From Actinophytocola algeriensis (GTDB lineage: Bacteria; Actinomycetota; Actinomycetes; Mycobacteriales; Pseudonocardiaceae): a stretch of DNA of 64,000 bases. The notes beneath the pieces were generated by a model. The model was given only the letters and a program-made list of their open reading frames with translations, did no database searches and had not been told where the DNA came from. Below, one piece after another: positions 41,713 to 51,409 of the stretch (the first letter of the stretch is position 1; every line of letters starts with the position of its first letter). The translations under genes and the position numbers were made by a program. The stretch is taken from positions 340,603-404,602 of the forward strand of contig NZ_JACHJQ010000011.1 of the NCBI RefSeq assembly GCF_014203735.1. The letters are read 5' to 3'.

Positions 41713-44700
41713 ATGGGATGGAACAACCCGCCCGTCCGGTGGTCGGAGCTGGAACGCATCCTCTCCGGTCGACCGGTTCCACACGGCGACGGCGGCGACA
41801 GTCCCGCGTGGACACACAGACGCGAGCGCTACAGCGCCCCCGCGGGCATCGGCCCGGCCAGTGTCACCGACCTCGCGGGCAGCGAGGTCCGGGTCCCCTA
41901 CGCGGAACTGCACTGCCACTCCAACTTCAGCTTCCTCGACGGCGCCAGCCACCCCGAGGAACTGGTCGAGTCGGCGGCGCTGCTCGGGCTCGACGCGATC
42001 GCCATCACCGATCACGACGGCATGTACGGCGTCGTCCGGTTCGCCGAGGCGGCCAGGGAGCTGGGGGTCCGGACGGTGTTCGGCACCGAGTTGAGCCTCG
42101 GGCTTTCCCAGTCGCAGAGCGGGGTCGCCGATCCGGAAGGGGAACACCTCCTCCTGCTCGCCACCGGTGTCACCGGCTACGGGCGGTTGTGCCGCGCGGT
42201 CACCGACGGGCAGCTCGCCAACGACAGTGAGAAAGGCCGCCCCGTCTACCGCTTCGACGACGTTGTCGACCAGACGCGCGGCGAGGTCGTCGCGCTCACC
42301 GGGTGTCGCAAGGCGTCGGTGCGGCGGGCGCTGGCGGAAAGCGGGCCCGACGCGGCCTTCGCCGAGCTCTACCGGCTGGCCGACGCCTTCGGGCGTGAGC
42401 ACACCTACGTCGAGCTGATCGATCACGGGTTGCCGCTCGACACCCGCTGCAACGACCTGCTCGCCGAGATGGCGCTCGAGCTGCGGTTGCCGATCGTGGC
42501 CACCAACGCCGTGCACTACGCGCAGCCGCACCGGGGCGAGCTGGCCGCGGCCATGGCCGCGGTGCGGGCCCGGCGCGGTCTCGACGACCTCGACGGCTGG
42601 TTGCCGCCCGCGCCCACCGCCTACCTGCGCTCGGGCGAGGAGATGAAGCGGCGGTTCGTCCGGTACCCGGGGGCCGTGCAGCGGGCCGCGGCCCTCGGGG
42701 TGCAGCTCTCGTTCGACCTGCAGCTCGTCGCGCCGCGGTTGCCGCCGTTCGAGGTGGACGGGCACACCGAGATCAGTTACCTGCGGGAGAAGACGTACGC
42801 CGGGGCGCTCGTCCGGTACGGCACCCGGGAGCAGGCGGCCAAGGCCTACCGGCAGCTGGACCACGAACTCGACGTCATCGAGGAGCTCGGCTTTCCCGGG
42901 TACTTCCTCATCGTCGCGGACATCGTGGACTTCTGCCGTTCCCAGGGGATCTACTGCCAGGGACGGGGTTCCGCAGCCAACTCGGCCGTCTGCTACGCGC
43001 TCGGCATCACCAAAGTGGACGCCGTTCGCTGGGACCTGCTGTTCGAACGGTTCCTCGCCCCCGCTCGTGACGGGCCGCCGGACATCGACCTCGACATCGA
43101 GTCCGACCGGCGGGAGGAGGCCATCCAGTACGTCTACGAGCGCTACGACCGGCGGCACGCCGCGCAGGTCGCCAACGTGATCGCCTACCGGGCCAAGTCC
43201 GCGGTGCGGGACATGGCGAAGGCACTCGGGTACTCGCCAGGGCAACAGGACGCGTGGAGCAAGCAGATCGACCGCTGGGCGCCCGTGAAGGAAACAGTCG
43301 GGGAGAACGACCACGACGTGCCCGTGACCGTGCTCGAACTGGCAGGCCAGCTGGAGGACTTCCCCCGGCACCTCGGCATCCACTCCGGCGGCATGGTGAT
43401 CTGCGACCGGCCCGTCAGCGAGGTGTGCCCCGTCGAACGGGCCCGCATGGACAAACGCACCGTCCTGCAGTGGGACAAGGACGACTGCGCCGCGATCGGG
43501 CTCGTCAAGTTCGACCTGCTCGGCCTCGGCATGCTGTCCGCGCTGCGGTACATGGTCGAGTTCGTCGCCGAGCACCACGGGGTCGACGTGAACATCGACA
43601 AGCTCGACCTCGCCGACGAGAAGGTCTACGAGATGCTGTGCAAGGCCGACTCCGTCGGCGTGTTCCAGGTGGAGAGCCGCGCGCAGATGGCCACCCTCCC
43701 GCGCCTGAAACCCCAGGAGTTCTACGACCTCGTCGTCGAGGTCGCCCTGATCCGGCCCGGCCCGATCCAGGGCGGCTCGGTCCACCCGTACATCCGCAGG
43801 GCCAACGGGAAGGAACCCGTCACGTTCGACCACCCGCTGCTCGAGAAAGCGCTGAAGAAGACCAAAGGCGTCCCGCTGTTCCAGGAACAGCTGATGCAGA
43901 TGGCGGTCGACGTCGCCGACTTCACCCCCGCGGAGGCCGACGAACTCCGCCGGGCGATGGGGGCCAAACGCTCCACCAGACGCATGGAACGCCTGCGGGA
44001 ACGGTTCTACGAAGGCGCGGCGGGGCACGGCATCGGCGAAGAGCTGGCCGGCCGGATCTACGAGAAACTGATGGCGTTCGCCAACTTCGGCTTCCCCGAG
44101 AGCCACGCGCTGAGCTTCGCCTACCTGGTGTTCGCCAGCGCCTGGTTCAAGCTGTACTACCCGGCGGCGTTCTGCGCGGCACTGCTGAAGGCGCAGCCCA
44201 TGGGCTTCTACAGCCCGCAGTCGCTGGTCGCCGACGCCCGGCGCCACGGCGTGACGGTCCAGGGCCCGGACATCAACCGGAGCCAACCGCACGCCACCCT
44301 CGAACCGGACGACCGAGGCGACCAGACCGTCCGGATAGGACTGGGCACGGTCCGGACCATCGGCCAGGACCTCGCGGAGAAGATCGTGGCGGAACGCGAG
44401 AACAGCCCGTACCGGGACATGGCCGACCTGGCGCGAAGAACCCAGCTGACCAGGGCACAGCTCGAAGCACTCGCCACCGCGGGCGCGTTCTCCGGCTTCG
44501 ACCTGGCCCGCCGCGAAGCGCTGTGGGCCGCGGGCGCGGTCTCGGGGGAACGCCTCGACCGCCTGCCCGGCACCACCGTCGGCGCGGAAGCCCCGGCCCT
44601 GCCCGGCATGGACGGCATCGAGACCGCGGTGGCGGACGTGTGGGCGACCGGCCTGTCCCCGGACAGCTTCCCCACCCAGTTCGTCCGCGGGTGGCTGACC

Positions 44701-45021
44701 AGCCAGGGCGCGTTACCGGTCGAAGCACTACCCGCGGTGGAAAGCGGCACCCGCGTGCTCGTGGGCGGCGCGGTGACCCACCGGCAGCGCCCGGCGACCG
44801 CGGGCGGCGTCACCTTCCTGAACCTGGAAGACGAGACCGGCATGGTGAACGTGGTGTGCACACAGGGCCTGTGGACCCGCTACCGCCGCACCGCGCGGAA
44901 CTCGGCCGCCCTGCTCGTGCGCGGCACCGTCGAGAACGCGGAGGGCGTGACCAGCCTGCAGGCGGACCACCTGGAGAACCTGGACCTGCGCATCCCCAGC
45001 CGCTCCCGAGACTTTCGCTGA
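41713..45021 (+). CDS. dnaE2: Error-prone DNA polymerase DnaE2
   Basis: A C-family polymerase (1102 residues) for SOS mutagenesis. N-terminal PHP domain (YAELHCHSNFSFLDGASHP, ~63 on), catalytic PDIDLDIESD (~456) with the palm Asp pair, QGRGSAANSAVCYALG, fingers (FQEQLMQMAVDVADF; MGAKRSTRRM), HhH and a C-terminal OB-fold (~1015 on: VLVGGAVTHRQRP, FLNLEDETGMVNVVC). ATG 41713 follows GAGAGGAG; upstream in-frame reading is not conserved-looking. It is probably co-transcribed with imuB, since no LexA box lies in the 170-base gap. Confidence 0.95.
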   Translation: MGWNNPPVRWSELERILSGRPVPHGDGGDSPAWTHRRERYSAPAGIGPASVTDLAGSEVRVPYAELHCHSNFSFLDGASHPEELVESAALLGLDAIAITDHDGMYGVVRFAEAARELGVRTVFGTELSLGLSQSQSGVADPEGEHLLLLATGVTGYGRLCRAVTDGQLANDSEKGRPVYRFDDVVDQTRGEVVALTGCRKASVRRALAESGPDAAFAELYRLADAFGREHTYVELIDHGLPLDTRCNDLLAEMALELRLPIVATNAVHYAQPHRGELAAAMAAVRARRGLDDLDGWLPPAPTAYLRSGEEMKRRFVRYPGAVQRAAALGVQLSFDLQLVAPRLPPFEVDGHTEISYLREKTYAGALVRYGTREQAAKAYRQLDHELDVIEELGFPGYFLIVADIVDFCRSQGIYCQGRGSAANSAVCYALGITKVDAVRWDLLFERFLAPARDGPPDIDLDIESDRREEAIQYVYERYDRRHAAQVANVIAYRAKSAVRDMAKALGYSPGQQDAWSKQIDRWAPVKETVGENDHDVPVTVLELAGQLEDFPRHLGIHSGGMVICDRPVSEVCPVERARMDKRTVLQWDKDDCAAIGLVKFDLLGLGMLSALRYMVEFVAEHHGVDVNIDKLDLADEKVYEMLCKADSVGVFQVESRAQMATLPRLKPQEFYDLVVEVALIRPGPIQGGSVHPYIRRANGKEPVTFDHPLLEKALKKTKGVPLFQEQLMQMAVDVADFTPAEADELRRAMGAKRSTRRMERLRERFYEGAAGHGIGEELAGRIYEKLMAFANFGFPESHALSFAYLVFASAWFKLYYPAAFCAALLKAQPMGFYSPQSLVADARRHGVTVQGPDINRSQPHATLEPDDRGDQTVRIGLGTVRTIGQDLAEKIVAERENSPYRDMADLARRTQLTRAQLEALATAGAFSGFDLARREALWAAGAVSGERLDRLPGTTVGAEAPALPGMDGIETAVADVWATGLSPDSFPTQFVRGWLTSQGALPVEALPAVESGTRVLVGGAVTHRQRPATAGGVTFLNLEDETGMVNVVCTQGLWTRYRRTARNSAALLVRGTVENAEGVTSLQADHLENLDLRIPSRSRDFR

Positions 45022-45026
45022 CCCGG

Positions 45027-45530
45027 ATGGTTCTGGTCGAAATCCTGGACGCCTTCACGACCCCGCGCACCGCAGAGGCCGCCGCCCGGCTCCTCTTCGA
45101 GTACCTGGCCGCCACCCAAGCGGAGGCCGGGCTGCCCGAACCCGCCACCGTCGAGGACCTGAACCCGGCGCTGGAGTACGAATGCCGCAACCTCGCACAG
45201 GTCTACCGGACACCGGGCACGCTGCTGCTGGCCTACCACGACGGCCGCGCCATCGGCTGCGTCGGCGTGGTGTCCCGCGGGCTCGGCACAGCGGAGATCA
45301 AACGCCTCTACGTGCGGCAGGCCGAGCGCGGCGGGATCGGGCGGCTGCTGGTCGGCCACGCCCACCGGCACGCCGCCCACCACTGGTTCACCCGCGTCGT
45401 GGTGAGCGTCGAACCCGGCCACACCGCCGCGATCGAGTTCTACCGCCGCCTCGGCTACACCGACGCCGAGCCCTACGACATGTCCCCGATGTCGATGGTC
45501 CACCTGCAGCGGCCCATCACTCCCGCATAA
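45027..45530 (+). CDS. GNAT-family N-acetyltransferase
   Basis: 167 residues. The acetyl-CoA site is VRQAERGGIGRLLVGHAH (Q/R-x-x-G-x-G/A pattern) and the β5/α4 region reads VSVEPGHTAAIEFYRRLGY. AEIKRLYV precedes the motif. Substrate unknown. ATG 45027 begins five bases after the dnaE2 stop, so it may share the SOS transcript; a functional link is not implied. Confidence 0.85.
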   Translation: MVLVEILDAFTTPRTAEAAARLLFEYLAATQAEAGLPEPATVEDLNPALEYECRNLAQVYRTPGTLLLAYHDGRAIGCVGVVSRGLGTAEIKRLYVRQAERGGIGRLLVGHAHRHAAHHWFTRVVVSVEPGHTAAIEFYRRLGYTDAEPYDMSPMSMVHLQRPITPA

Positions 45531-45572
45531 CAACCGTTCTACCGCCGGTGGTCGCGGCTCTAGGATCCGGAC

Positions 45573-45995
45573 GTGCGTGACTACGAGGTCGGTAAGGACG
45601 GACTTGCCGTGATCGTCGTCGGCGTCGACGGGACGCCGTGCGCACTGCATGCCGCCGCGTGGGCCAGCGGGCTGGCCCGCCGCGAACGGGCACGGCTCGT
45701 GTTCGTCTACGTTGAGCCGCTGACCAGCCCCGCGTACTGGTCGCCGTTCGGCATGGCCACCGCCGCCGAGGCCGCGGGCGAACTGGTCGCCGAGCTGCGC
45801 CGCACCGTCGCCGACTACCTCGGCACCATGGGCGTGCGCTGGGAGCTGGTCCACCACCGCGGCGACCCCGGCCACGGCCTGGAGAAGGTCGCGGAGGAAC
45901 TGCACGCCGACTGCATCGTCGTCGGCCGCGGCAGCGGCGGCGTCGCGAAGTTCCTCGTCAACGACGCGCGCAGACCTGTCGTGGTGGTTCCCTAG
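45573..45995 (+). CDS. Universal stress protein (UspA family), single domain
   Basis: 140 residues: VIVVGVDGTPCALHAAAWA at the N-terminus and IVVGRGSGGVAKFLVNDARRPVVVVP at the end, i.e. the ATP-binding G-x2-G-x9 type motif in somewhat altered form (GRGSGGVAKFLVND). It probably binds ATP. GTG 45573 lies six bases after TAGGAT (45561-45566), indicating a leaderless message. Its stop overlaps the -10 of the next gene. Confidence 0.85.
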   Translation: MRDYEVGKDGLAVIVVGVDGTPCALHAAAWASGLARRERARLVFVYVEPLTSPAYWSPFGMATAAEAAGELVAELRRTVADYLGTMGVRWELVHHRGDPGHGLEKVAEELHADCIVVGRGSGGVAKFLVNDARRPVVVVP

Positions 45996-46005
45996 TCTGC
46001 AGGGC

Positions 46006-46587
46006 ATGACCGAGGACTTCCGCGACGCCGATCTGTCCAACCAGACCTGGGAGGGCAGGCACTTCGAGCACACCGAGTTCGTCGACGCCGACCTGCGGGG
46101 GCTCGTGACCAAGGGCTGCACGTTCGACCACTGCGACTTCAGCCGCGCCGACCTCGGTGAGTCCAAGCACACGACGTCCGCGTTCCGGTCGTGCACGTTC
46201 GAGCGCACCAACCTGACGCACAGCGAGTTCAGCGGCTGCACGTTCCTCGGCGCGAGCTTCTTCGAGTGCCGCTTCCGCCCGGTGAAGTTCACCGACACCG
46301 ACCTGACGCTCGTCAGCCTCGCCGGGGCGAACCTGCGCAAGACCAGGTTGTCCGGCCTGCGTTTCCGCGAGGCGAACCTGTCCGGCGCCGACCTCCGCGA
46401 GTGCGACCTGACCGGCACCGACCTGCGCGGCGCCCGCCTGTTGGAAACCAAGCTCGCGGGCGCCGACCTGCGCGGCGCCCAGCTGGACGCGAACGGGCTG
46501 CGGCAGGGCGCGCTGTCCGGGGCCCGCGTGGACATCGACATGGCCATCGCGTTCGCCGCCGCCCACGGCCTCCAGGTGGGCGGCTGA
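46006..46587 (+). CDS. Pentapeptide-repeat protein
   Basis: 193 residues made almost wholly of A(D/N)LXX-type pentapeptides (DADLS, CTFDH, SRADL, TNLTH, GANLR, EANLS, GADLR, GTDLR, GADLR), forming a right-handed quadrilateral β-helix. Some family members mimic DNA and protect gyrase (MfpA, Qnr), but nothing here shows that. ATG 46006 is seven bases after TAGTCT, so probably leaderless. A strong hairpin follows, shared with the opposing TNT gene. Confidence 0.88.
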   Translation: MTEDFRDADLSNQTWEGRHFEHTEFVDADLRGLVTKGCTFDHCDFSRADLGESKHTTSAFRSCTFERTNLTHSEFSGCTFLGASFFECRFRPVKFTDTDLTLVSLAGANLRKTRLSGLRFREANLSGADLRECDLTGTDLRGARLLETKLAGADLRGAQLDANGLRQGALSGARVDIDMAIAFAAAHGLQVGG

Positions 46588-46594
46588 CCGCCAG

Positions 46595-46627
46595 GTCACG
46601 GGGCGGACCCTGGGCCCGCCCCGTGAC
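46595..46627. terminator. Bidirectional hairpin terminator between convergent genes
   Basis: GTCACGGGGCGG (46595-46606) pairs perfectly with CCGCCCCGTGAC (46616-46627) between the stops of the pentapeptide and TNT genes. Confidence 0.8.
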
Positions 46628-46636
46628 AGCGGTGCG

Positions 46637-49045
46637 CTACGACCGCGGTGGTTCCCCGCTGTCGACCTCGACGAGGTGACCCTGTGCGACCAGGTCGCCG
46701 ATGGTGTCCGGCAGGAGGAACGCGGTTCCGCCGCCGGGCTGGTCGAACCACGGGATCGCGGCACCGGTCAGCACCTGGAACGGCTGGCGCACCCGGTACA
46801 CGTGGTACGGCCGGTCGATCCACTCGGGCACGAGCGACCGCTCAGAGAACGGCGTGCCCGCCGTGTACACGAGGTTGCCGTCGGCGTCGCCGAAGCGGTC
46901 GATCTCCGTGCCCGGCTCCAGGTCGATCATGCGCTTGCCGCGGAACAGCGTCAGCGGCGGCTCGCCGGGCAGCGGCGTGATCGGCCACTCCGACCCGGGC
47001 GGTGCCGACGCGGCGCCGTTGATCGGCCGCGGCGCGAGGACCGTGGCCTGCTGCTCGCCCCGCGGCGGTGACGGCGGCTCCATCCGCCCCGGCTGTTCCA
47101 TCGCCATCGTGTGCGCTGGCTCGCCACGCGGTGGTGTGCCCGGCGGCGGCGTGAAGCCCGGCGTGCCAGGCGGTGGCCCGACCGGACCGGCAGGCGTCGA
47201 GTACCCCGGCGTGCCGGGCGGCGGCCCGACGATCCTGGTCCCGAACTCCTCGCGACCGTTCCGGCCCGTGCCGTACTCGTCCCGCTCGTCGCCGACGTCG
47301 TCGCGCCCGGAGGACCCGAAGTCACCCGGCGAGCCGAAGTCCCGCCCGGCACCCGCGTCGCGCCCGGACGAGGCGAAGTCGCCCGGCGAGCCGAAGTCCC
47401 GGCCCGCGTCGCGACCCGCGCCGCCGAAGTCGTCCCGGCCCACACCGTTGGCGTACTCGTCCCGTCCGGCACCGGACGGGGCGAAGTCCCCTGGCGAGCC
47501 GAAGTCCCGGCCCGCGCCCGCGAAGTCGTTCCGGCCGGAGCCCGGCGCACCGAACTCCCGGTTCGCACCGTTGGCGAAGTCGTCCGGCGAGCCGAAGTCC
47601 CGGCCACCGGGCGTCCTGCCCGCACCCGCCCCGGCGAAGTCCTCCCGGCCGCCCGCGCCCTGCGAGTAGTCCTCGACCGGCGCGGACGTCGGCTCGAATT
47701 CCTCGATCGGGGCCGACATCGGCTCGAACCCGTGGTCCGGCGGTGGCGGGGGCAGCGACGGCAGCTCCGGGTTCTTCGGCCCGGCCGCCCACCGGTCGGT
47801 GTCCAGCAGCAGCTTGCCCAGCAGGAACGCCGACGCGTCCGCGACGTCCTCGAACACCGCGGGCGCGACCCAGTCCTGGTCGTGCCAGCCGACCCGCCAG
47901 CCCTCGTCCGTCTGCTCCATCGTCCAGCCGCGGCCGGACGGCTGGCCGACCCGGTACGCCGTCTCCGGCACGTCCAGGTCGTCGAGCCGGGCCCGCAGGT
48001 GGTCGATCTCGGCCGACGCGGGCCCCTGCGACGGCAGGGCGGCACGCGGTGGCGACATCGATGGCGTCGGCGGTGCCGGTGGCGCCGGCGGCATCATCGG
48101 CGCCGGTACCGGTGCGGGCACCGGCATGGCGCGCGTCGGTGCCGGAGCCGGCGCGGGCGGCGGCGGTCCAGGCCGCGGCCCGGGGCCGGGCGGCGGCGGA
48201 CCGAGGAACGCCTGCGCCGCCGCGCGGGTCGGCTCGTCGACCTGCGGCAGCTGGAACCGCATCCGGCGGATGTGCTCCACCAGGTCCGGCTCCGGCGCGA
48301 TGTCGTGCTCGCGCAGGAAGTAGTTCACCGCCGCGGGCCAGATCCACGTGCCGTCGGTGTGGAACGCGACGGGCACGGACTGCTGGCCGTTCGGGTCGAG
48401 CCGGTCCGTGTCGTAACCACGGGCCGGACCCACCAGCGGGCCGTTGTCCAGGTAGTCCAGGATGTCCTGGATGTCCATCTCGTCGACCTGGGGGCGGTTC
48501 ACCGACGGGCGGCCGTCCTCACCGGGGCCGTCGAAGATCCGCGCGACCCGGAACCGCGGCGGCCCGGGGGGCCGCTCCGGCATCGGGGTGCCCGGCGGCG
48601 GCCCGGGCGGTGGTGCCGTCGCGAGCCTGCGGCGCAGCCACTCCGGCACGTTGTCGTCCGTGCGCGGGAACATCCGCATGTCGTCGGGGTAGGCCTGCGG
48701 GGGCGGGGGATGCTCCCAGCCCGGCTCCTCGCGGTCGTACTCCAGGTTGTAGCTCGACGGGTGGTCGAGCTTGTAACGCGCGTTGAACCAGGTCCCGCGC
48801 CCCTCCCGGTACATACCGGCGCGGAGGCGCGCGAACAGGCCCTGCAGGTCGGCCGGCATCGTCCACGGCTCTGTGCCGCCGTCGGAGTAGGTGACCTGTC
48901 CGGTCGACTCGGCGTAGCGGCCGACCGCTCTGTAGTCGACGGTGAGCTGCTCCCAGTCCTCGGGGGCGACGCGCAGCATCGCCAGCCCGATCTGTTTGAC
49001 CAGGGCGTCCTGCTCAGTCGGGGTTAGCTGGGTCGGTTGTGCCAC
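46637..49045 (-). CDS. Large TNT-domain (NAD glycohydrolase-like) protein
   Basis: 802 residues from GTG 49045 (GGGAAG upstream). N-terminal ~120-residue α/β region (LTPTEQDALVKQIGLAMLRV), Pro-rich linkers, a second module (RGWTMEQTDEGWRVGWHDQDW), a low-complexity tract with repeated RDFGSPGDF (~460-600), and a C-terminal ~105-residue TNT domain: IDRFGDADGNLVY, GTPFSERSL, YHVYRV, PWFDQPGGGTAFLL. TNT is the NAD(P)+-cleaving domain of CpnT; the Arg and His positions are visible, but the Gln expected after GGGT is Ala. There is no signal peptide, helix or adjacent immunity-like gene. The partner, if any, is unknown. Confidence 0.85.
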   Translation of the reverse strand: MAQPTQLTPTEQDALVKQIGLAMLRVAPEDWEQLTVDYRAVGRYAESTGQVTYSDGGTEPWTMPADLQGLFARLRAGMYREGRGTWFNARYKLDHPSSYNLEYDREEPGWEHPPPPQAYPDDMRMFPRTDDNVPEWLRRRLATAPPPGPPPGTPMPERPPGPPRFRVARIFDGPGEDGRPSVNRPQVDEMDIQDILDYLDNGPLVGPARGYDTDRLDPNGQQSVPVAFHTDGTWIWPAAVNYFLREHDIAPEPDLVEHIRRMRFQLPQVDEPTRAAAQAFLGPPPPGPGPRPGPPPPAPAPAPTRAMPVPAPVPAPMMPPAPPAPPTPSMSPPRAALPSQGPASAEIDHLRARLDDLDVPETAYRVGQPSGRGWTMEQTDEGWRVGWHDQDWVAPAVFEDVADASAFLLGKLLLDTDRWAAGPKNPELPSLPPPPPDHGFEPMSAPIEEFEPTSAPVEDYSQGAGGREDFAGAGAGRTPGGRDFGSPDDFANGANREFGAPGSGRNDFAGAGRDFGSPGDFAPSGAGRDEYANGVGRDDFGGAGRDAGRDFGSPGDFASSGRDAGAGRDFGSPGDFGSSGRDDVGDERDEYGTGRNGREEFGTRIVGPPPGTPGYSTPAGPVGPPPGTPGFTPPPGTPPRGEPAHTMAMEQPGRMEPPSPPRGEQQATVLAPRPINGAASAPPGSEWPITPLPGEPPLTLFRGKRMIDLEPGTEIDRFGDADGNLVYTAGTPFSERSLVPEWIDRPYHVYRVRQPFQVLTGAAIPWFDQPGGGTAFLLPDTIGDLVAQGHLVEVDSGEPPRS

Positions 49046-49144
49046 GGTGACATCTTCCCTTGTCCTTCGGTCGGCGTCACAGCCTGCTTTATCTACCTGG
49101 CCCTCGTGGCACTCGCAAGGCCGCGTGAACGAGGATGACGACAC

Positions 49145-50116
49145 GTGACGACGCCCGCTCTCTCCTCAGCACACCACCCGACCGCCCGGTTGCGCGCGGC
49201 GGGTGCCGCGCTCGCCGCTCTCGGCGGGGTGGGTCTGGCCGTGCAAGGCCGGATCAACGGCCAGCTCGGCCATCAGCTGCACGACGGGGTTCTCGCTGCT
49301 CTGATCTCCTTCTCCGTCGGGTCGGTACTGCTGCTCGCGGCCCTGCCGATCTTGCCAGCCGCCCGTGCGGGCGTGGGCCGTTTGCGGGAAGCGCTTCGGA
49401 CGATCGCACTACGACCCTGGCAGCTGCTCGGCGGCACCTGTGGCGCGTTCCTCGTGACCATGCAGGGCCTCACGGTCTCGATCCTCGGTGTCGCGGTGTT
49501 CACGGTCGCCGTCGTCGCAGGTCAGGTCGTGTCCAGCCTGCCGGTCGACCGAGCCGGGCTCGGACCGGGCGGTCCTCAGCCCATCACACTTCCCAGAGCG
49601 GTGGGCGCATCACTCGCTGTGATCGCCGTGATCGTTTCGGTCTACGACCATGGCGTCGTCACCGATCCGGGTGGACTTTGGTGGGCCGTGTTACCGGCAG
49701 TAGCGGGACTGGGACTCGCGTGGCAGTCGGCTGTGAACGGTCAGGTCCGGGTGGCCGCGGACAACGTCGTCGTGCCCACGATCGTGAACTTCCTCGTCGG
49801 CACCTCCGCACTGCTCGTGGCCGCGGTGGTGGACGTGCTGATCCGCGGCCTTCCGGAGTCATTACCCACCCAGTGGTGGCTCTACACCGGCGGCACCATG
49901 GGGATCGTCGCGATCATGACCGCCGTGACAGCCGTCCGGGTGATCGGCGTGTTGCTGCTCGGCATGTCCTCGGTGGCCGGTCAGCTGACCGGTGCGGTGC
50001 TGCTGGACCTGTTCGTCCCGGCCGAAGGGACCGAGCTGTCGGTCACGAGCCTGGTCGGCATCGTGCTCACGATGGTCGCGGTGGGCATCGCCGCCATCCA
50101 GGTCCGGCCGCGCTAG
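49145..50116 (+). CDS. DMT-superfamily transporter (YdcZ/DUF606 tandem type)
   Basis: 323 residues, about ten helices in two homologous halves (GLAVQGRINGQLGHQL... and LGLAWQSAVNGQVRVAADN...). The QxxxNGQL/V motif in each half is characteristic of DUF606. Substrate unknown. GTG 49145 is divergent from the TNT gene with 99 bases between; no clear ribosome site, so the start may be leaderless (GAGGAT eight bases before). Confidence 0.82.
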   Translation: MTTPALSSAHHPTARLRAAGAALAALGGVGLAVQGRINGQLGHQLHDGVLAALISFSVGSVLLLAALPILPAARAGVGRLREALRTIALRPWQLLGGTCGAFLVTMQGLTVSILGVAVFTVAVVAGQVVSSLPVDRAGLGPGGPQPITLPRAVGASLAVIAVIVSVYDHGVVTDPGGLWWAVLPAVAGLGLAWQSAVNGQVRVAADNVVVPTIVNFLVGTSALLVAAVVDVLIRGLPESLPTQWWLYTGGTMGIVAIMTAVTAVRVIGVLLLGMSSVAGQLTGAVLLDLFVPAEGTELSVTSLVGIVLTMVAVGIAAIQVRPR

Positions 50117-50131
50117 CCCTGCTCGCTCTGT

Positions 50132-50190
50132 TCCACCGCACTGCTCGCTCCGCGAGCTCTGCTCCACCGCACTGCTCGCTCCGCGAGCTC
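50132..50190. repeat. Two perfect 28-bp direct repeats before folD
   Basis: The 28-mer beginning TCCACCGCACTGCTCGCT and ending CCGCGAGCTC occurs at 50132-50159 and 50163-50190 (period 31 bp). Read on the other strand, with flank, it gives GAGCGGAGCTCGCGGAGCGA, close to GAGCGGAGCTTGCGGAGCGA of the mini-ORF linker, so it may be an inverted relative. Confidence 0.65.
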
Positions 50191-50212
50191 CGCTCGGTGA
50201 GAGGATGACCAC

Positions 50213-51058
50213 GTGACCGCGACGATCCTGGACGGCAAGGCCACCCGCAACGCGATCTTCTCCGACCTGAGCGTGCGCGTGCGTGCGCTCGCGGACCGGG
50301 GTGTGGTGCCCGGTCTCGGCACCGTGCTGGTCGGCGACGACCCCGGCTCCCACTCCTACGTGCGGGGCAAGCACAACGCCTGCGCCAAGGTCGGCATCAC
50401 GTCGATCCGCCGTGACCTGCCCGCGGACACCACGCAGGAGCAGCTGCACGAGGTCATCGACGAGCTGAACGCCGACCCGGCCTGCACCGGCTACCTCATC
50501 CAGCTGCCGCTGCCCGGCCACCTCGACGCGGGCGCCGCGCTGGCGCGGGTCGACCCGGCGAAGGACTCCGACGGCCTGCACCCCATGAACCTCGGCAAGC
50601 TGGTCCTCGGCGAGAGGGGCCCGCTGCCGTGCACCCCGCTCGGCATCATCGAGCTGCTGAAGCGCTACGACGTGCCCCTCGCGGGCGCGAACGTGACGGT
50701 CGTCGGCAGGGGCGTGACGGTCGGCCGCCCGCTCGGCCTGCTGCTGACCCGCCGCTCGGAGAACGCGACCGTGACCCTGTGCCACACCGGCACGAAGGAC
50801 CTGGCCGCCGAGGTCTGCCGCGCCGACATCGTCGTCGCGGCCGCCGGCAACCCCGCGCTCATCACGCCGGACATGGTCAAGCCGGGCGCCGCGGTCCTCG
50901 ACGTGGGCATCACCCGCACCGACGAGGGCCTGGTCGGCGACGTGCACCCGGGCGTGCGCGACGTGGCAGGCTGGCTCGCCCCGATGCCGGGCGGCGTCGG
51001 CCCGATGACCATCGCGATGCTGCTGACCAACACGGTCCTGGCGGCGGAGCGCACATGA
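50213..51058 (+). CDS. folD: Methylenetetrahydrofolate dehydrogenase/cyclohydrolase
   Basis: 281 residues; interconverts methylene-, methenyl- and 10-formyl-THF, supplying PurN and Pur[16 protein letters not shown] contains the catalytic Tyr and Lys, [13 protein letters not shown] and [11 protein letters not shown] follow, and the Rossmann signature is [31 protein letters not shown] ends the domain. Note GRGVTVG instead of the commoner GRSxxVG. GTG 50213. It overlaps the DUF3017 gene by four bases, as Rv3356c-Rv3355c. Confidence 0.95.
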   Translation: MTATILDGKATRNAIFSDLSVRVRALADRGVVPGLGTVLVGDDPGSHSYVRGKHNACAKVGITSIRRDLPADTTQEQLHEVIDELNADPACTGYLIQLPLPGHLDAGAALARVDPAKDSDGLHPMNLGKLVLGERGPLPCTPLGIIELLKRYDVPLAGANVTVVGRGVTVGRPLGLLLTRRSENATVTLCHTGTKDLAAEVCRADIVVAAAGNPALITPDMVKPGAAVLDVGITRTDEGLVGDVHPGVRDVAGWLAPMPGGVGPMTIAMLLTNTVLAAERT

Positions 51059-51351
51059 GCACCCCGCACCGCCGCAGGCACCCGGTGCTGGTCCACCTGC
51101 CGTTCGGCATGGTGCTGGCGGTGGTGGCGCTCGGCCTGTTCCGGATCGTGCTCTACCACTGGCGGCAGGGCACCGTCCTGATCGGCATCGCGCTGTTCCT
51201 GGCGGCGGGCCTGCGGGCCCTGCTGACCGACGAGCAGGCCGGCCTGATCCTGATCCGCGGCCGCGGTGTCGACGTCCTGACCTACTCGGCCTTCGGCGCC
51301 TGCATGATCCTCGTGGCGATGACCATCGAAGGCGGCCCGCTGGGCAACTGA
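51055..51351 (+). CDS. DUF3017 small membrane protein
   Basis: 98 residues, three helices ([58 protein letters not shown]). It is coupled to folD by ATGA, the same pairing as in mycobacteria and streptomycetes. Function unknown. Confidence 0.88.
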   Translation: MSTPHRRRHPVLVHLPFGMVLAVVALGLFRIVLYHWRQGTVLIGIALFLAAGLRALLTDEQAGLILIRGRGVDVLTYSAFGACMILVAMTIEGGPLGN

Positions 51352-51409
51352 CGCCCGTCCGCTCGCACCCACGGCGTCTGGCAGGCTGCGGCCGACTGGA
51401 TCCGGGGGC

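Noticed and set aside
46006..46587. Immunity protein for the neighbouring TNT-domain protein
   Set aside because: It is a convergent pentapeptide-repeat gene with its own promoter and no resemblance to the known TNT immunity factor.
50132..50190. CRISPR array
   Set aside because: Two 28-bp units are separated by only three bases, there are no spacers and no cas genes.
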